From Mucidula mucida (lineage: Eukaryota > Basidiomycota > Agaricomycetes > Agaricales > Physalacriaceae), in contig JADNYV010000428.1 in the NCBI GenBank assembly GCA_015501055.1, forward strand, positions 1 through 29,515: DNA of 29,515 bases, written 5' to 3'. The translations under genes were made by a program, and so were the position numbers. This document shows positions 1 through 8,961 of this stretch, piece by piece. The notes under the pieces are model-generated. The model searched no databases. It worked only from the letters and a program-made list of their open reading frames with translations, and was not told where the DNA came from. How positions within the stretch are numbered: the first letter of the stretch is position 1; each line of letters opens with the position of its first letter.

Positions 1-648
1 AGCTTGGGCGCTGTAACGACGAGCTACCTTGAGATAGTGTGTATCTTCTTGCAACGATAAATTTCTTATGCGCTTAGAACAAATACCCCCGCAGAAGCAA
101 TCCGGAATCGATATTACTTGCCTGTACACCATTGACATTGACAGTATTGATCCAAGCTGAAGTTCTGACATTATCGCGTCCGTAACTGTTCAAGCCCAGA
201 ATCCGAGAAGGAATCTCACTGGAATCTCATCCTCATGACAAGCAACGTTGCCCTGCCATATGTTCCGTCTTGACTGGCTATTTTTCTCAACTAGCAAGTG
301 AGCCCGTGTAACCCGGGCGATGTCTTCACTCGCTCTTCTACTCGCTTTTCTCTCAATAACCAGGACGGACTTCTGGCGGATTCATCCATGTTTTCGCGTA
401 TACCCTTCTCGGTTCAGCGGTTCGTGCCTCCGAAGGCGGGATAGCACTGTCATATCTGTGCGCCTCCACGCAGAGCATAATGGATCAACAACTGGCGCTC
501 TCCGAGAACTCGGGGTACACCTCACGTCTGCTTCTCCATCTTTTCGTGACGGCGCGTTAGGTATAAAGCAGCTTCATGTCGGATACCAGATTCTCCATTC
601 CAGCTCGTGTTCTTCATTCGCACTTCTCACATTGGCTTCAGCTTCAAG
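1..648. other. intergenic / promoter of TmpA-like gene
   Basis: No convincing exon is seen. An open frame at 320-652 has no recognisable protein features and runs through the TATA region of the next gene, so I do not call it. The end of an upstream gene could lie before position 1. Confidence 0.6.
562..567 (+). promoter_or_regulatory. TATA box of TmpA-like gene
   Basis: TATAAA lies 82 bp upstream of the ATG at 649, a normal distance for a fungal core promoter with a short 5' UTR. Sequence and position only; no start-site data. Confidence 0.5.
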
Positions 649-2388
649 ATGAGCACACCCGCTATCACCATTCCCCATGTTGTCTACCAACCTTCCAATG
701 CGGAGGAGCGGTCCCCGCCATCGTCTAAGGCGGGGTCGACCCTCGTAGGGATGCCATCGGTCAAATCAGAGACCAGCAGCGTTCTGGAAAAGTTGCCATG
801 GGATGGCTATCTCGAAGAGGACATTCCGGAGAAGACGCAGGGAAAGGTCATGCGAGACCTCCGCCACCTTGTCTTTACAATTTACCACAGGCTCTTCGGC
901 GTTGTTTTCATCACCAACGTGGCGATCTTGATCGCTCTGTTGGTGTGTGGTGTCAATTCCCAGAGACTGGGGTTGATCACGGTGGCCAACATTTTTGTCG
1001 CCATTCTGATGCGGCAAGATTACATCGTGAACGCGTTCTTCTTCGTCTTCACCTCTGTCCCCCCTTCGTGAGTGTTGGGAACATCGGGTACTAGTGTATT
1101 TGTCTGAAGTTTGCTTTAGATGGCCGCTCTGGTTTCGTTTGCTCATGGCAAGAGTTTATCATCTTGGCGGCATTCATTCAGGTGCAGCGGTTTCTGCAAC
1201 GATGTGGCTCGCTGCTCTGGCTGGACAAGGAACTAAGGAGCTAGCACGAGGTGAAGAAGTACGTCCAACAAAAACTATCATGTTACTGTCATAGTTCCTT
1301 ATACCACCTTATCACAGATATCTATCGCCACAGTGGTGATTACTTGGATTATCCTGGCCTTCCTGGTGGGAATCATCATCTTCGCTTATCCCGGCCTTCG
1401 ATCGAAAAGCCACGATACCTTTGAACGTATCCACAGATTCATGGGCTGGACCGCCACCGCCCTTGTATGGGCTCAGGTTATTTCACTCACCAACGACTGG
1501 AAGGGCGAGGCCTCTTTGGGATACGCGCTGGTCCACACTGCGCCCATGTGGCTTATGTTCATCATCACAGGCCAGCAAGTTTCATGGTCTCATTGACAGA
1601 TCGACTAACATACTCTAGGTTCACTCATACTGCCATGGGCCCGTCTGCGGAAAGTGCCTGTTCGCGCGGTGGTTTTGTCTGATCACGCCGTTCGCTTGTT
1701 CGTTAATTACAGAGGTAAGGATATATCTTACTATCCTGTAGACCTGTACTCATATGATCTAGTATTCGGATTCCACCCACGTCCGGTGCCTGGATCCTTC
1801 AGTCGCGTCTCGCTGGACCCTCTTCACGAATGGCACGCATTCGCCAACGTCCCGGTCCCAGGGACCGACGAGTTCTCTCTCGTTGTCTCTCAGGCCGGCG
1901 ACTGGACCAAGGAACTCATTCGCAATCCACCGAAAGAAATCTACTTCAGAGGTACACCTGTGGCGGGTGTTCTGCGGGTCAACATCATGTTCCGGCGCGT
2001 CGTTTTCGTTGCGACGGGGAGCGGCATCGGACCTATCGCGCCTTGTCTCTTCGAGAAGCGTCAACCTGCTCGTCTGTTGTGGACTGGCGCGAATATTCTG
2101 AAAACCTTTGGAACTGATCTCGTCGATGCGGTGAAGGAAGCTGAACCCGACGCGTGCATCTATGGTGAGTATTGATGACTTCAGATATTCAGCTGTTTTC
2201 TGATATATGCGTTTCCAGATACGCGTGTCCACGGTCGTCCTGACATGGTCAAGCTTACCTATAAAATGGTCAAGGAATTTGACGCCGAAGCTGTTGTCAT
2301 CATTTCCAATGAGCCATTGACGAAAAAAGTCGTCTATGGCATGATGAGTCGTGGTATTCCCGCGTTTGGCGCCATTTGGGATTCATAG
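649..2388 (+). CDS. TmpA-like integral membrane NAD/FAD-type oxidoreductase
   Basis: Six exons join in phase: 649-1067, 1120-1258, 1318-1570, 1619-1714, 1763-2164 and 2219-2388, giving 492 aa. The N-terminal third is soluble and Ser/Pro-rich. Several hydrophobic segments follow (e.g. IFVAILM.., VVITWIILAFLVGIIIF, WLMFIIT) with membrane His residues (RVYHLGGIHSG). The C-terminal half resembles a ferredoxin-reductase-like nucleotide-binding domain (VVFVATGSGIGPIAPCL, then LLWTGAN and a C-terminal AIWDS). This is the architecture of Aspergillus nidulans TmpA, a membrane flavoprotein linked to conidiation signalling, and of the membrane tail of some NRPS-like proteins. No adenylation domain is present here, so it is the stand-alone form. 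The exon 3/4 junction is odd: only an intron starting GC at 1571 keeps the frame. The substrate is unknown. Start chosen for its TATA distance and clean context. Confidence 0.82.
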
Positions 2389-2548
2389 ATTATGGGCGTC
2401 CTCAACTCCCTGCCCAATTCCAACTGTAATAGAGATAGAATTTACTTGTTCTGGCATAGATTTCTGCATGTACTGGGGTGTAATAATCAAAACAAATTTC
2501 ATGTTATTCCTTGGAAATAAAGTTCAAGACAGCCAGGTTCGAAGGTGG

Positions 2549-3831
2549 CTACCAGGCTACGGCAACCACTTGTCTTTCGCATTGTCCCGCTGGTATAGGT
2601 TCCGTCTCTGCTAGCTCAAAGGCTCTCTGCAACGCTTCTTGAAGTGCCTTATACTCAGGTGTCGCCGGGTTTATCACCGGACTGGTAGCCCGTTGGGCCA
2701 AGTACGTATCCTTGAGGTTGTCAGCTAGAGCCCAGATCCAGCGTCGCGCGCGCATGCTGCTTGTGCAATGGATGTGGGACAAATAGAGGAGCCAGTCGGC
2801 GGTGTGTGGCGTCTTTTCCCGATCGGGAACCTTTGCAGTCATTGAGGGAGACATCAGGCTCAGATCAGCGGGGAGAGGGAGTGACCAGGGGATATCGAGG
2901 ACTAGTCGGCGAGCATTCGGCTGGAACGTCGTAAGAGCGTGTAATCGAAGGAAACGGCATGTTGAAACCAAGGAGAGGTACGACGTCACGGGAAGATACG
3001 GTAGGAGGACGTGGAGGATGTCCAGGGGAAGCGTTGTGAGCTTGTCTTGGTTGTTGAGCTCGACGGTTTCAAAGTGAGCGGTCCGAGAAGGCGCGACGTC
3101 AAGAAGACGAGGGAATCTGGTAAAGCAGTCATGAATTGGACGACCAATAGTTAGAGTCGCTTAAAACACGTACATGAATGGACGAACAATTAGGAAGTTG
3201 TACTTGCTCTGAGAAAGCGCTTTCCAGTTGAAGACATCGCCACCAGGCTGGGAGCCTCGACTCCAGAAAGAGCGCAGATCGATTTGCTCGCCGACCGCCT
3301 CGTAACATACATTTTGCACCCTACCGGGATCTTGGCCAGCCAGAGGGCGACCCAATACTCCTATAGCTTGAGCAATCAGAGTCATACCCTTGTTTGTGTT
3401 TTTGTCCTCGACTCCGAGGACATGCAAGAACATATTAGCGCACGAGGTATGGGCCATGAAGACCTACATAGCTGCGTAAGAGATTTGTAAAGGATACAGT
3501 GCGGCGAAAAGAACTGACAGTGTTGTCAAAGCCAAAGGGCGATTCCCACATCAAAGTAGTGACGCGATGGCCATCGTAACAACAGAACAAGTTTTTGCTA
3601 CAGTAGTCAAACGTTTCAATGACAGTCTGAACTTCGGGAAGGCTGAGAACACCGTTAGCCAGTGCTTTGGGGAAGCGGTAACTACACGAAGACTTACCCC
3701 ATCCCCACAGAACGCGTAAAGTATGCATTCACAGTGGGGGACATTAATCCTTTCGGCGGGAAATGTTCCGGAAGCGGGTATCTTGAGTAAGGACCCGGGG
3801 TGAAAGGGAGGCGACAGATGCTGCAGGACAT
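2549..3831 (-). CDS. F-box domain protein
   Basis: Four exons join in phase: 3831-3698, 3642-3519, 3463-3174 and 3116-2549, giving 371 aa. Introns are 55-57 nt and one carries a CTAAC branch site. An F-box-like segment (KLTTLPLDILHVLLPYL, then SLVSTCRFLRLHA) lies at about residues 208-245, unusually in the middle of the chain. The N-terminus starts MSCSICRLPF, a CxxC motif that could be half of a zinc site. The region between is conserved-looking but unrecognised. F-box proteins are substrate receptors of SCF ubiquitin ligases; the target cannot be inferred. The C-terminus has no leucine-rich or WD repeats. It diverges from the 4602 gene across a 770-bp gap. Confidence 0.72.
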
Positions 3832-3890
3832 GTCTTTAAGTGGGGAGTGAGATGGGGGAATAAAGACTGCGTAAGGATATCGAAGCCCTG

Positions 3891-3897
3891 TTTATAT
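3891..3897 (-). promoter_or_regulatory. TATA-like element of F-box gene
   Basis: On the minus strand the sequence reads ATATAAA, about 60 bp upstream of the ATG at 3831. This supports the chosen start. Confidence 0.4.
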
Positions 3898-4419
3898 GAG
3901 AGCTCAATTAGCTTTGATAATACTTGTTTACATTATCTTTACAGAAACGTAGATCCTTTGTCGAGTGGCTCGATCGGGGGAGTATTCAGCAATGGGGGAA
4001 ACTTGGCCTTTGACCCGTAGCACAATGCGACAGAAACACTGACAAAGGCAGGAATTGACCTTACTTACTTGAATGCAGCTAAGGTTTCGCGACTTATGAG
4101 CGTGTGCGACAGAGATGAGTGCAGATCTGCCCGGGTCCGACGGCAACCAAGCTCTTCGAAAGCTCTTCAATATTCAATCTTATTGCAGCATTGCTTCAGA
4201 ATATTTTAGGAGATCATTGTTTAGACAGGAATGGTTTTAAAACCTCCCGATGGTCTTCAAGTGTGATTAACGGATACGCGGCCCATGTGCAGATGGAGTT
4301 GAACCCAATTGTATTGTTTTATGAAAAATTACGAACGATATCTACCAGAACTAGCCAAGACCTTAGGGAAGATGTTTTCTGTTTGCTACGTGTTTTGCGA
4401 TCTTCTTGGATCCTGACGC

Positions 4420-4449
4420 GAGCTCGAGCTCGAACTGTTCGAACTGTTC
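4420..4449. repeat. compound short tandem repeat, possible regulatory block
   Basis: GAGCTC occurs twice head-to-tail (4420-4431), then GAACTGTTC twice (4432-4449). Both units are inverted repeats or nearly so, about 150 bp upstream of the ATG at 4602. It may be a clustered transcription-factor site; no factor is recognised. Confidence 0.45.
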
Positions 4450-4601
4450 GCGATTGGCTCGCGAGGCGTCAAAGACGTCGTTAGTAAGCGATCGAACAAT
4501 CGAGGTCGGTCAAGTTGATGACGTGCCCATAGAGTTCTGTGAACGCCGGTCTTCTCCGACGTTAACGCTGACGTTCAGCTCAGACAGCGACCTCCAACGA
4601 A

Positions 4602-5399
4602 ATGGCATCCCGCGCCTTCTCCTCGTCACTGCGCACGACGCTCAGGTCGACGCTGCACTCGTCTACACGCTCTACAGGTCGGAGAATGATGAGCTCTACC
4701 CATGCCGCCCCGAAGAGTGATAGACCGTGGATTGTGCGCAGTTTGTCTCCTTATGGATAGCCTTGAAAACTCACCTAGACATCGTCAGATTGCCTCTGGC
4801 CTGTTCTTCACTCCGTTGGTGAGGCTTTGCTATCAGTCAGTTGTAAAGCAAGTCGCTGAACTGTAGTAGTTCTTGTACTTGGTTTCCCCTACTGGCCGCG
4901 GTCTCGACGCAAAAGACGCACACGGACACGGACATGAAAAGCATGAGTCTAAGCCAGCGCCCAAGCAGGAGGTTCCCGCCGTGATCATGACGGACGATGA
5001 GGGCACAAAAGCAGACATCTCCGGGTCACTCGCGGCTGCCGAGGTATGCTAAATCTGGTGAGGTGGATGGAGAATTACTGATGATCTGCTCCATAGGCGA
5101 CAGATGTTCCTGAAGCCAGCGGTGCAGAGGTATGCTGTTCATGTAATTCTTTGCCAATAACGCTTACCTCGTTAGCCTCCCGCGGTCAAGGAATCGGAAC
5201 CCGAGTCTTCCAGTGTTGTCAAGGATGACGAAGGAACTCCCACCGATGTTGGCAAAGCCGCGCAACAGAGCGTTGTACGTGTTTCCTCTCTAATCGCGTC
5301 AAAGAAGTTACTTGACCTTTGTAGACTTCCGATTCTCCCAAGGAGGCAGCCAAGGAGGAAGAGGAAACCTCTCAGGAAAAGAAGGAGGAGTCCTCTTAA
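4602..5399 (+). CDS. small acidic mitochondrial-type single-pass membrane protein
   Basis: Six exons, all phase 0: 4602-4733, 4789-4818, 4870-5043, 5097-5129, 5176-5274 and 5325-5399, giving 180 aa. The N-terminus (MASRAFSSSLRTTLRSTLHS) is rich in Ser, Thr and Arg with no acid, a typical mitochondrial presequence. One hydrophobic helix follows at about residues 43-60 (PWIIASGLFFTPLFLYLVSP, joined from three exons). The rest is disordered and acidic: a HGHGHEKHE patch, two copies of a DDEGT motif (MTDDEGT and KDDEGT), and a Lys/Glu tail ending KKEESS. I recall similar short proteins in other Agaricomycetes without assigned function; that is memory, not a search. The intron 1 donor is GTGCGC, also used in the rhodanese gene. 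Function is not known. Confidence 0.72.
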
Positions 5400-6225
5400 C
5401 CTATCTGCATTACCAAAACATGACCTTGTTTTGACTCTCATAGTGCGCGTTCAGTTGTATGCCTCAAGTTTGATTCCATGGAGGTAATCTCTCAATTTGA
5501 CCGAAAAGGCGCCACAGTCTACAGTCATCAATTGGCCAAAGTAACTGTAAAGTTGAACTCATGCCGCCCTCTTTTTTGCACCTGTCATCGATCCGTTGAC
5601 GCTCGACGTCTCTTTACGCAGGCAGCGCTTGAAGATTTTGGCGTTATGTGACTGGACGCGCTCAGTCACATCAGGTGTTCCGAAGCTCTTTCAATTCAAA
5701 TCGAGAAGATGAGCGCGGGTGCGCCGCCGCTCTCCTGAGCACGGTCAATAACCATCACCTTCATGTTCATCGATCAAACAAGTGTCCGTTGCCCCATTTA
5801 TCTTTCAGAGCTTCGTAGGGCGGTCCGCGTTTCTTTCAATCCGATTGTCGTTCAACCTGTTACCTGGGCTATCTTTGGATAAGCCGACTGGATCGAAATA
5901 TCCTGCAGTACATGAATATCAGTGTATTGGCTTCTTCGGAAACAGTTCGCTGCCGCGGGGTGGTTGGTGATCAGCTGTCTGATGGGCTCATTACAACCCT
6001 CTTCCCATCGCTTCTAGGGCCGTCTGTTTTCTTCGATGTACGCTTCCGGTGCGCACACAGACTAATTGATTCACTAATATCACCGGTCTTTTCACTTCGT
6101 ATTAAGGAAAGGAGGCGTCAGTCAGCGGTCAGCGGTTACTAGCTCTAGTGCATGCAACAGCAGAATTTTCGCGTAGTGCGTGTGCTGCCGCTCGCCGATT
6201 TATCCTTTCTTCTTATGACATATAC
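5400..6225. other. convergent intergenic region
   Basis: 826 bp between two gene 3' ends. Apart from the palindrome at 5647-5671 I see no exon-like sequence; open frames at 5782-5970 and 5912-6142 have no protein character. Confidence 0.5.
5647..5671. repeat. 25-bp palindromic repeat, copy 1
   Basis: Arms TGTGACTG (5647-5654) and CAGTCACA (5663-5670) are perfect reverse complements around the core GACGCGCT, followed by T. A second copy at 7982-8006 differs at one base. It could be a dimeric transcription-factor site or a remnant of a repeat family. Confidence 0.6.
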
Positions 6226-7622
6226 TTACACTGCTGGATGCGCTTTCTCCCAATCCATCAAATTCTGCATCACCTCCAACAGAATCTCTTGCCAAGGAAT
6301 ATAGTCTTCCTTCTTCAAGCCTAACATCTCCTCGGTTAGGCTGGTGTTCAACCCGTACTGCGACTGCATGCCCGCTTTCGAAACGTCCGGAAGTCTAGCT
6401 AGAATATCGTGCCCGCGCTCAGTGAACTTGGCAACCACCTCCGACTGGTGGATGAACGCGATAGCCTCGACCACGTCATCGTCCCAAGCGAGACGATGAG
6501 CCTCTTCTTCTCGCCTTTGGGCAGGACAGGTGCGGTGAGAGCGAGGACGTGGGCTTTTGTGACGTCTCTGTTGTGCGCTATGGGCGTGATCGGCCAGGTT
6601 GGGAACCCGACGCCCTTTTGGATGAGCTTGTACACGAACTTGTTGCCGTTGAGCTCCGCGACGTTCTTTGGCGTCGGGCAGTCTTTTACGAACCATCCGT
6701 AGATCGTTGGAGGGAGGACTGGATACAGTTAGCAGTTGAAGGTGTATTGTTGTTGAGAGTTCTCAATGGTGGTAAAGTCGATGTGAGTATATTTCTCTGC
6801 CGCCTTCCATAACAGTTTGTCTGAAATGGCTTTGCAAGCGACATAAGTGTAAGATGGCTCGTGTTGCTTGGGATCGATATCGTCAATGTCAGACCAAACT
6901 AGAAGGATTGGGTTGATCTTGGACGAAGAACAGTGCAATGCTCGCGGGACCTACTGTTGTGATCGTACGTTGTCTTGTCCATGATGTTATTAAAGTCGGC
7001 TATGTAGCAGGACATGAAAGGCCAGGATTGAGCGTTGGTCTTTGGACTCACGTTTGAAGAAAGCAGCGATGGAGCTGGTCAGCACGAAACGTTTGACTGA
7101 CCTCTCGGCCAGACCATCGAATAGCTTCCGAGTGCCACCGATGAAAGCCTGGGCGAGCGGTCAGCTATATTCTGCTTTGGAGACGCGCCACATACATTGT
7201 ATATCTCGTCCGAGGTCGTTCCAAGATGATAGACAGGGCCAGCAATATGGATGATCGCGTCCACGCCTAGGTACACGAAAGTCATTCCGAGGGACTGCAT
7301 CGTCGACGGTGCCTACTACTCACCTTTGAGGATTTCAGGCCACTTTTCGGCATCCGATACTAGATCCGTCCTGCCTTGGGCATCGGGGTATGTGTTCTTC
7401 AGTGTCTCTACTTTTGGCGTTCGCGCTGTGCTACGATTTCGACATCAGCACACTAGTACGTTTGTGGGCGCATATGAGACTGACGCTCGAACGTTGTATT
7501 CGAGGACCATGGCACCGACATAGCCTATGCCCCCCAGTGACCTAGGAATGCTGAGTTAGCTGCAAGGGAGAAGTTGAAAAGCTCGTACTTATGACGAGAT
7601 CAAGACGTATTTCTGAGGACAT
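6226..7622 (-). pseudogene. extended SDR / NAD-dependent epimerase-like reductase, damaged
   Basis: Exon pieces reconstruct a NAD(P)-binding reductase of the dihydroflavonol-reductase/GRE2-like extended SDR family. In order they show a Rossmann Gly motif (SLGGIGYVGA), VDAIIHIAGP, VKRFVLTSS, the YVACK catalytic Tyr-Lys motif, LPPTIYGW, RDVTKAHVLAL, and a C-terminal IPWQEILLEVMQ. Three lesions are visible. The start ATG (7622) is one base out of frame with KYVLIS. The intron at 6763-6719 has a good branch (GCTAAC) and acceptor but no GT donor, and reading through it gives a stop. One base is missing near 6468 between MTW and EAIAFIH. The coding content is otherwise well kept, so the damage is recent, or part of it is sequencing error. 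A TATA element supports the start. Confidence 0.68.
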
Positions 7623-7670
7623 AACCGGGAAACGGGGAAGTAGGGAAGGGAGTTCACTAAGGGTGGGCGT

Positions 7671-7679
7671 ATTATATAT
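7671..7679 (-). promoter_or_regulatory. TATA box of SDR gene
   Basis: The minus strand reads GATATATAAT about 50 bp upstream of the ATG at 7622. It supports that start over a farther ATG at 7701 that would need a poor GTTTCC donor. Confidence 0.4.
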
Positions 7680-7981
7680 CTCGGTGGGAAACGGGGGACA
7701 TGTCTACACTTATGTAGGGCTGGGGGTTTACGCATACACGCTCTACTTCAACAACTAGTCGCTTCATTCATCCTCCAGGCGCAAGGTGTCCTGTTCGCGG
7801 TTCAATATCTGGTGTTTGAAGTAAACCTTGGACGGTTACACATGCAGAATTATGGGTGCTCTATGTGTAGACAATGGCCTCTTTCATGTCTTTCCAGTTT
7901 GATTGTATGACAGGTTGCGATGAATATGGGCCTTGGAAGGTGGGCGGCCAATGGGGATTTCGGTCATTTCAGCATCGTTTG

Positions 7982-8006
7982 TGTGACCGGACGCGCTCAG
8001 TCACAT
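7982..8006. repeat. 25-bp palindromic repeat, copy 2
   Basis: TGTGACCG, core GACGCGCT, CAGTCACA, then T: 24 of 25 bases match copy 1 at 5647-5671. It ends 75 bp before the ATG at 8081 and is followed at once by ATCACGTGAT, itself a palindrome containing CACGTG. Confidence 0.6.
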
Positions 8007-8080
8007 ATCACGTGATGTTAAGCCATCTTTTCTTTTGCGGCGTAAATCTTTCTCTCTCGTCCTCCAAGAAATAACGCGTC

Positions 8081-8842
8081 ATGGCCATCATCGTCTGCCA
8101 GCTGTGCGATTCTGAGCACCCATTCTATGAGATTTATCAGCCTTTTCGCCGTGATGCCCTAGGTCGACCGTCGCATCATTCAGGAGAGACACTGGACATT
8201 CGATCCAGACACGGGTCGCTGTATCAGTGACACGTCGGACAGAACGGGGAGAAGCCAGCCCTACTACCACATGTGTTTCAATTGCAAGTGAGTCTTAACC
8301 AGCGGTCACGTTGAAATCTCTCATTCTCATGCGCGTGCCTAGTCAACGCGCCGGATGTGTTTACTCATCTGAGCCGTCGCCCCGAACGACGTGGACGCCT
8401 TCCACGGCGCAACGCACTTCCCATGAACGCGAGGCAGTCGCGCAGGGCCAGCATCCAAACCCCGTATACGTGTGGTCTGTACGAAAAGGTGGGAAACGTG
8501 CGGCTGTAGGGGTGGACGGTGCCAGCTTCGCGGGGGCGGGATCGGCGGATGCGCGAGCAATGGTATAGCGTGCTCGGTGATGTGTGGCTGTGGCGTCGGT
8601 GAGTTTGACACGTCACTGTAGTTCCGATCCATTATTGACGCGTTGCTACCAGTGGCGAAGAAGGAGAGTGCTTGAATCCGTACACTCCGCCTGCTGGTGC
8701 GGACCCAGGATCGAAAAAGTGTAGTTGTACCTCGGGATGCGTTTTGCAAGATTTTGGATCTTCGTGTAGATGCGCCTCTTTGGGCGTTGGATGTTCTGAC
8801 GCTTGTGGATGCCAAGGCGCGTGCCGCAATGGTCATCGGTGA
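8081..8842 (+). CDS. small cysteine-rich protein with CXC-like repeats
   Basis: Coding pieces in order: MAIIVCQLCDSEHPFYEIY at the ATG; WTFDPDTGRC then YYHMCFNC (possible zinc ribbon with CQLC); IRVVCTKRWETCGCRGGRC; GGCASNGIACSVMCGCG; and, after an intron, KKCSCTSGCVLQDF, CRCASLGVGCSDACGCQGAC ending at TGA 8840-8842. The spacing CxCxxGC...CxC...C...CxC...C resembles the CXC (tesmin/EZH2-type) zinc fold and is nearly repeated twice. Known CXC domains bind DNA or stabilise methyltransferases. No SET domain lies nearby, so the role is unknown. Exon borders before 8460 are not unique: the first zinc half and the ERHWTF segment lie in different frames with no ideal intron. The gene may be damaged or mis-modelled. 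Confidence 0.5.
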
Positions 8843-8961
8843 AATCTTATATAGAGATACTAATCTAATACTGACTGATACTTCCAATGAAAAGAGAGAT
8901 GGGTTAGACTAAGTGGGCGCAAACCAACAGGGATATAGATGTCCAAGGATTTCATACACTT

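Larger units (their letters stand above)
3832..4601. other. divergent intergenic region
   Basis: 770 bp between the F-box gene and the small mitochondrial-type gene. Open frames at 4119-4484 and 4406-4720 show no domain and continue out of frame into the real downstream gene, so they are treated as chance. A short tandem/palindromic block lies at 4420-4449, followed by an inverted CCAAT (ATTGG, 4453-4457). Confidence 0.5.
7623..8080. other. divergent intergenic region
   Basis: 458 bp between the SDR locus and the cysteine-rich gene. It holds the SDR TATA element and the second palindrome copy; nothing exon-like is seen. Confidence 0.5.

Noticed and set aside
320..652. 110-codon open frame before the TmpA-like gene
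   Set aside because: It spans the TATA box and transcription start region of the next gene and shows no domain or codon character.
8360..8480. Apparent frame shift and TGA at 8424-8426 in the cysteine-rich gene
   Set aside because: Introns of about 50 nt starting GTGGAC remove the stop and rejoin the frames, so damage is not required at this point.
8339..8887. 182-codon minus-strand open frame
   Set aside because: Antisense to the cysteine-rich gene; composition follows the complementary strand and no domain is visible.
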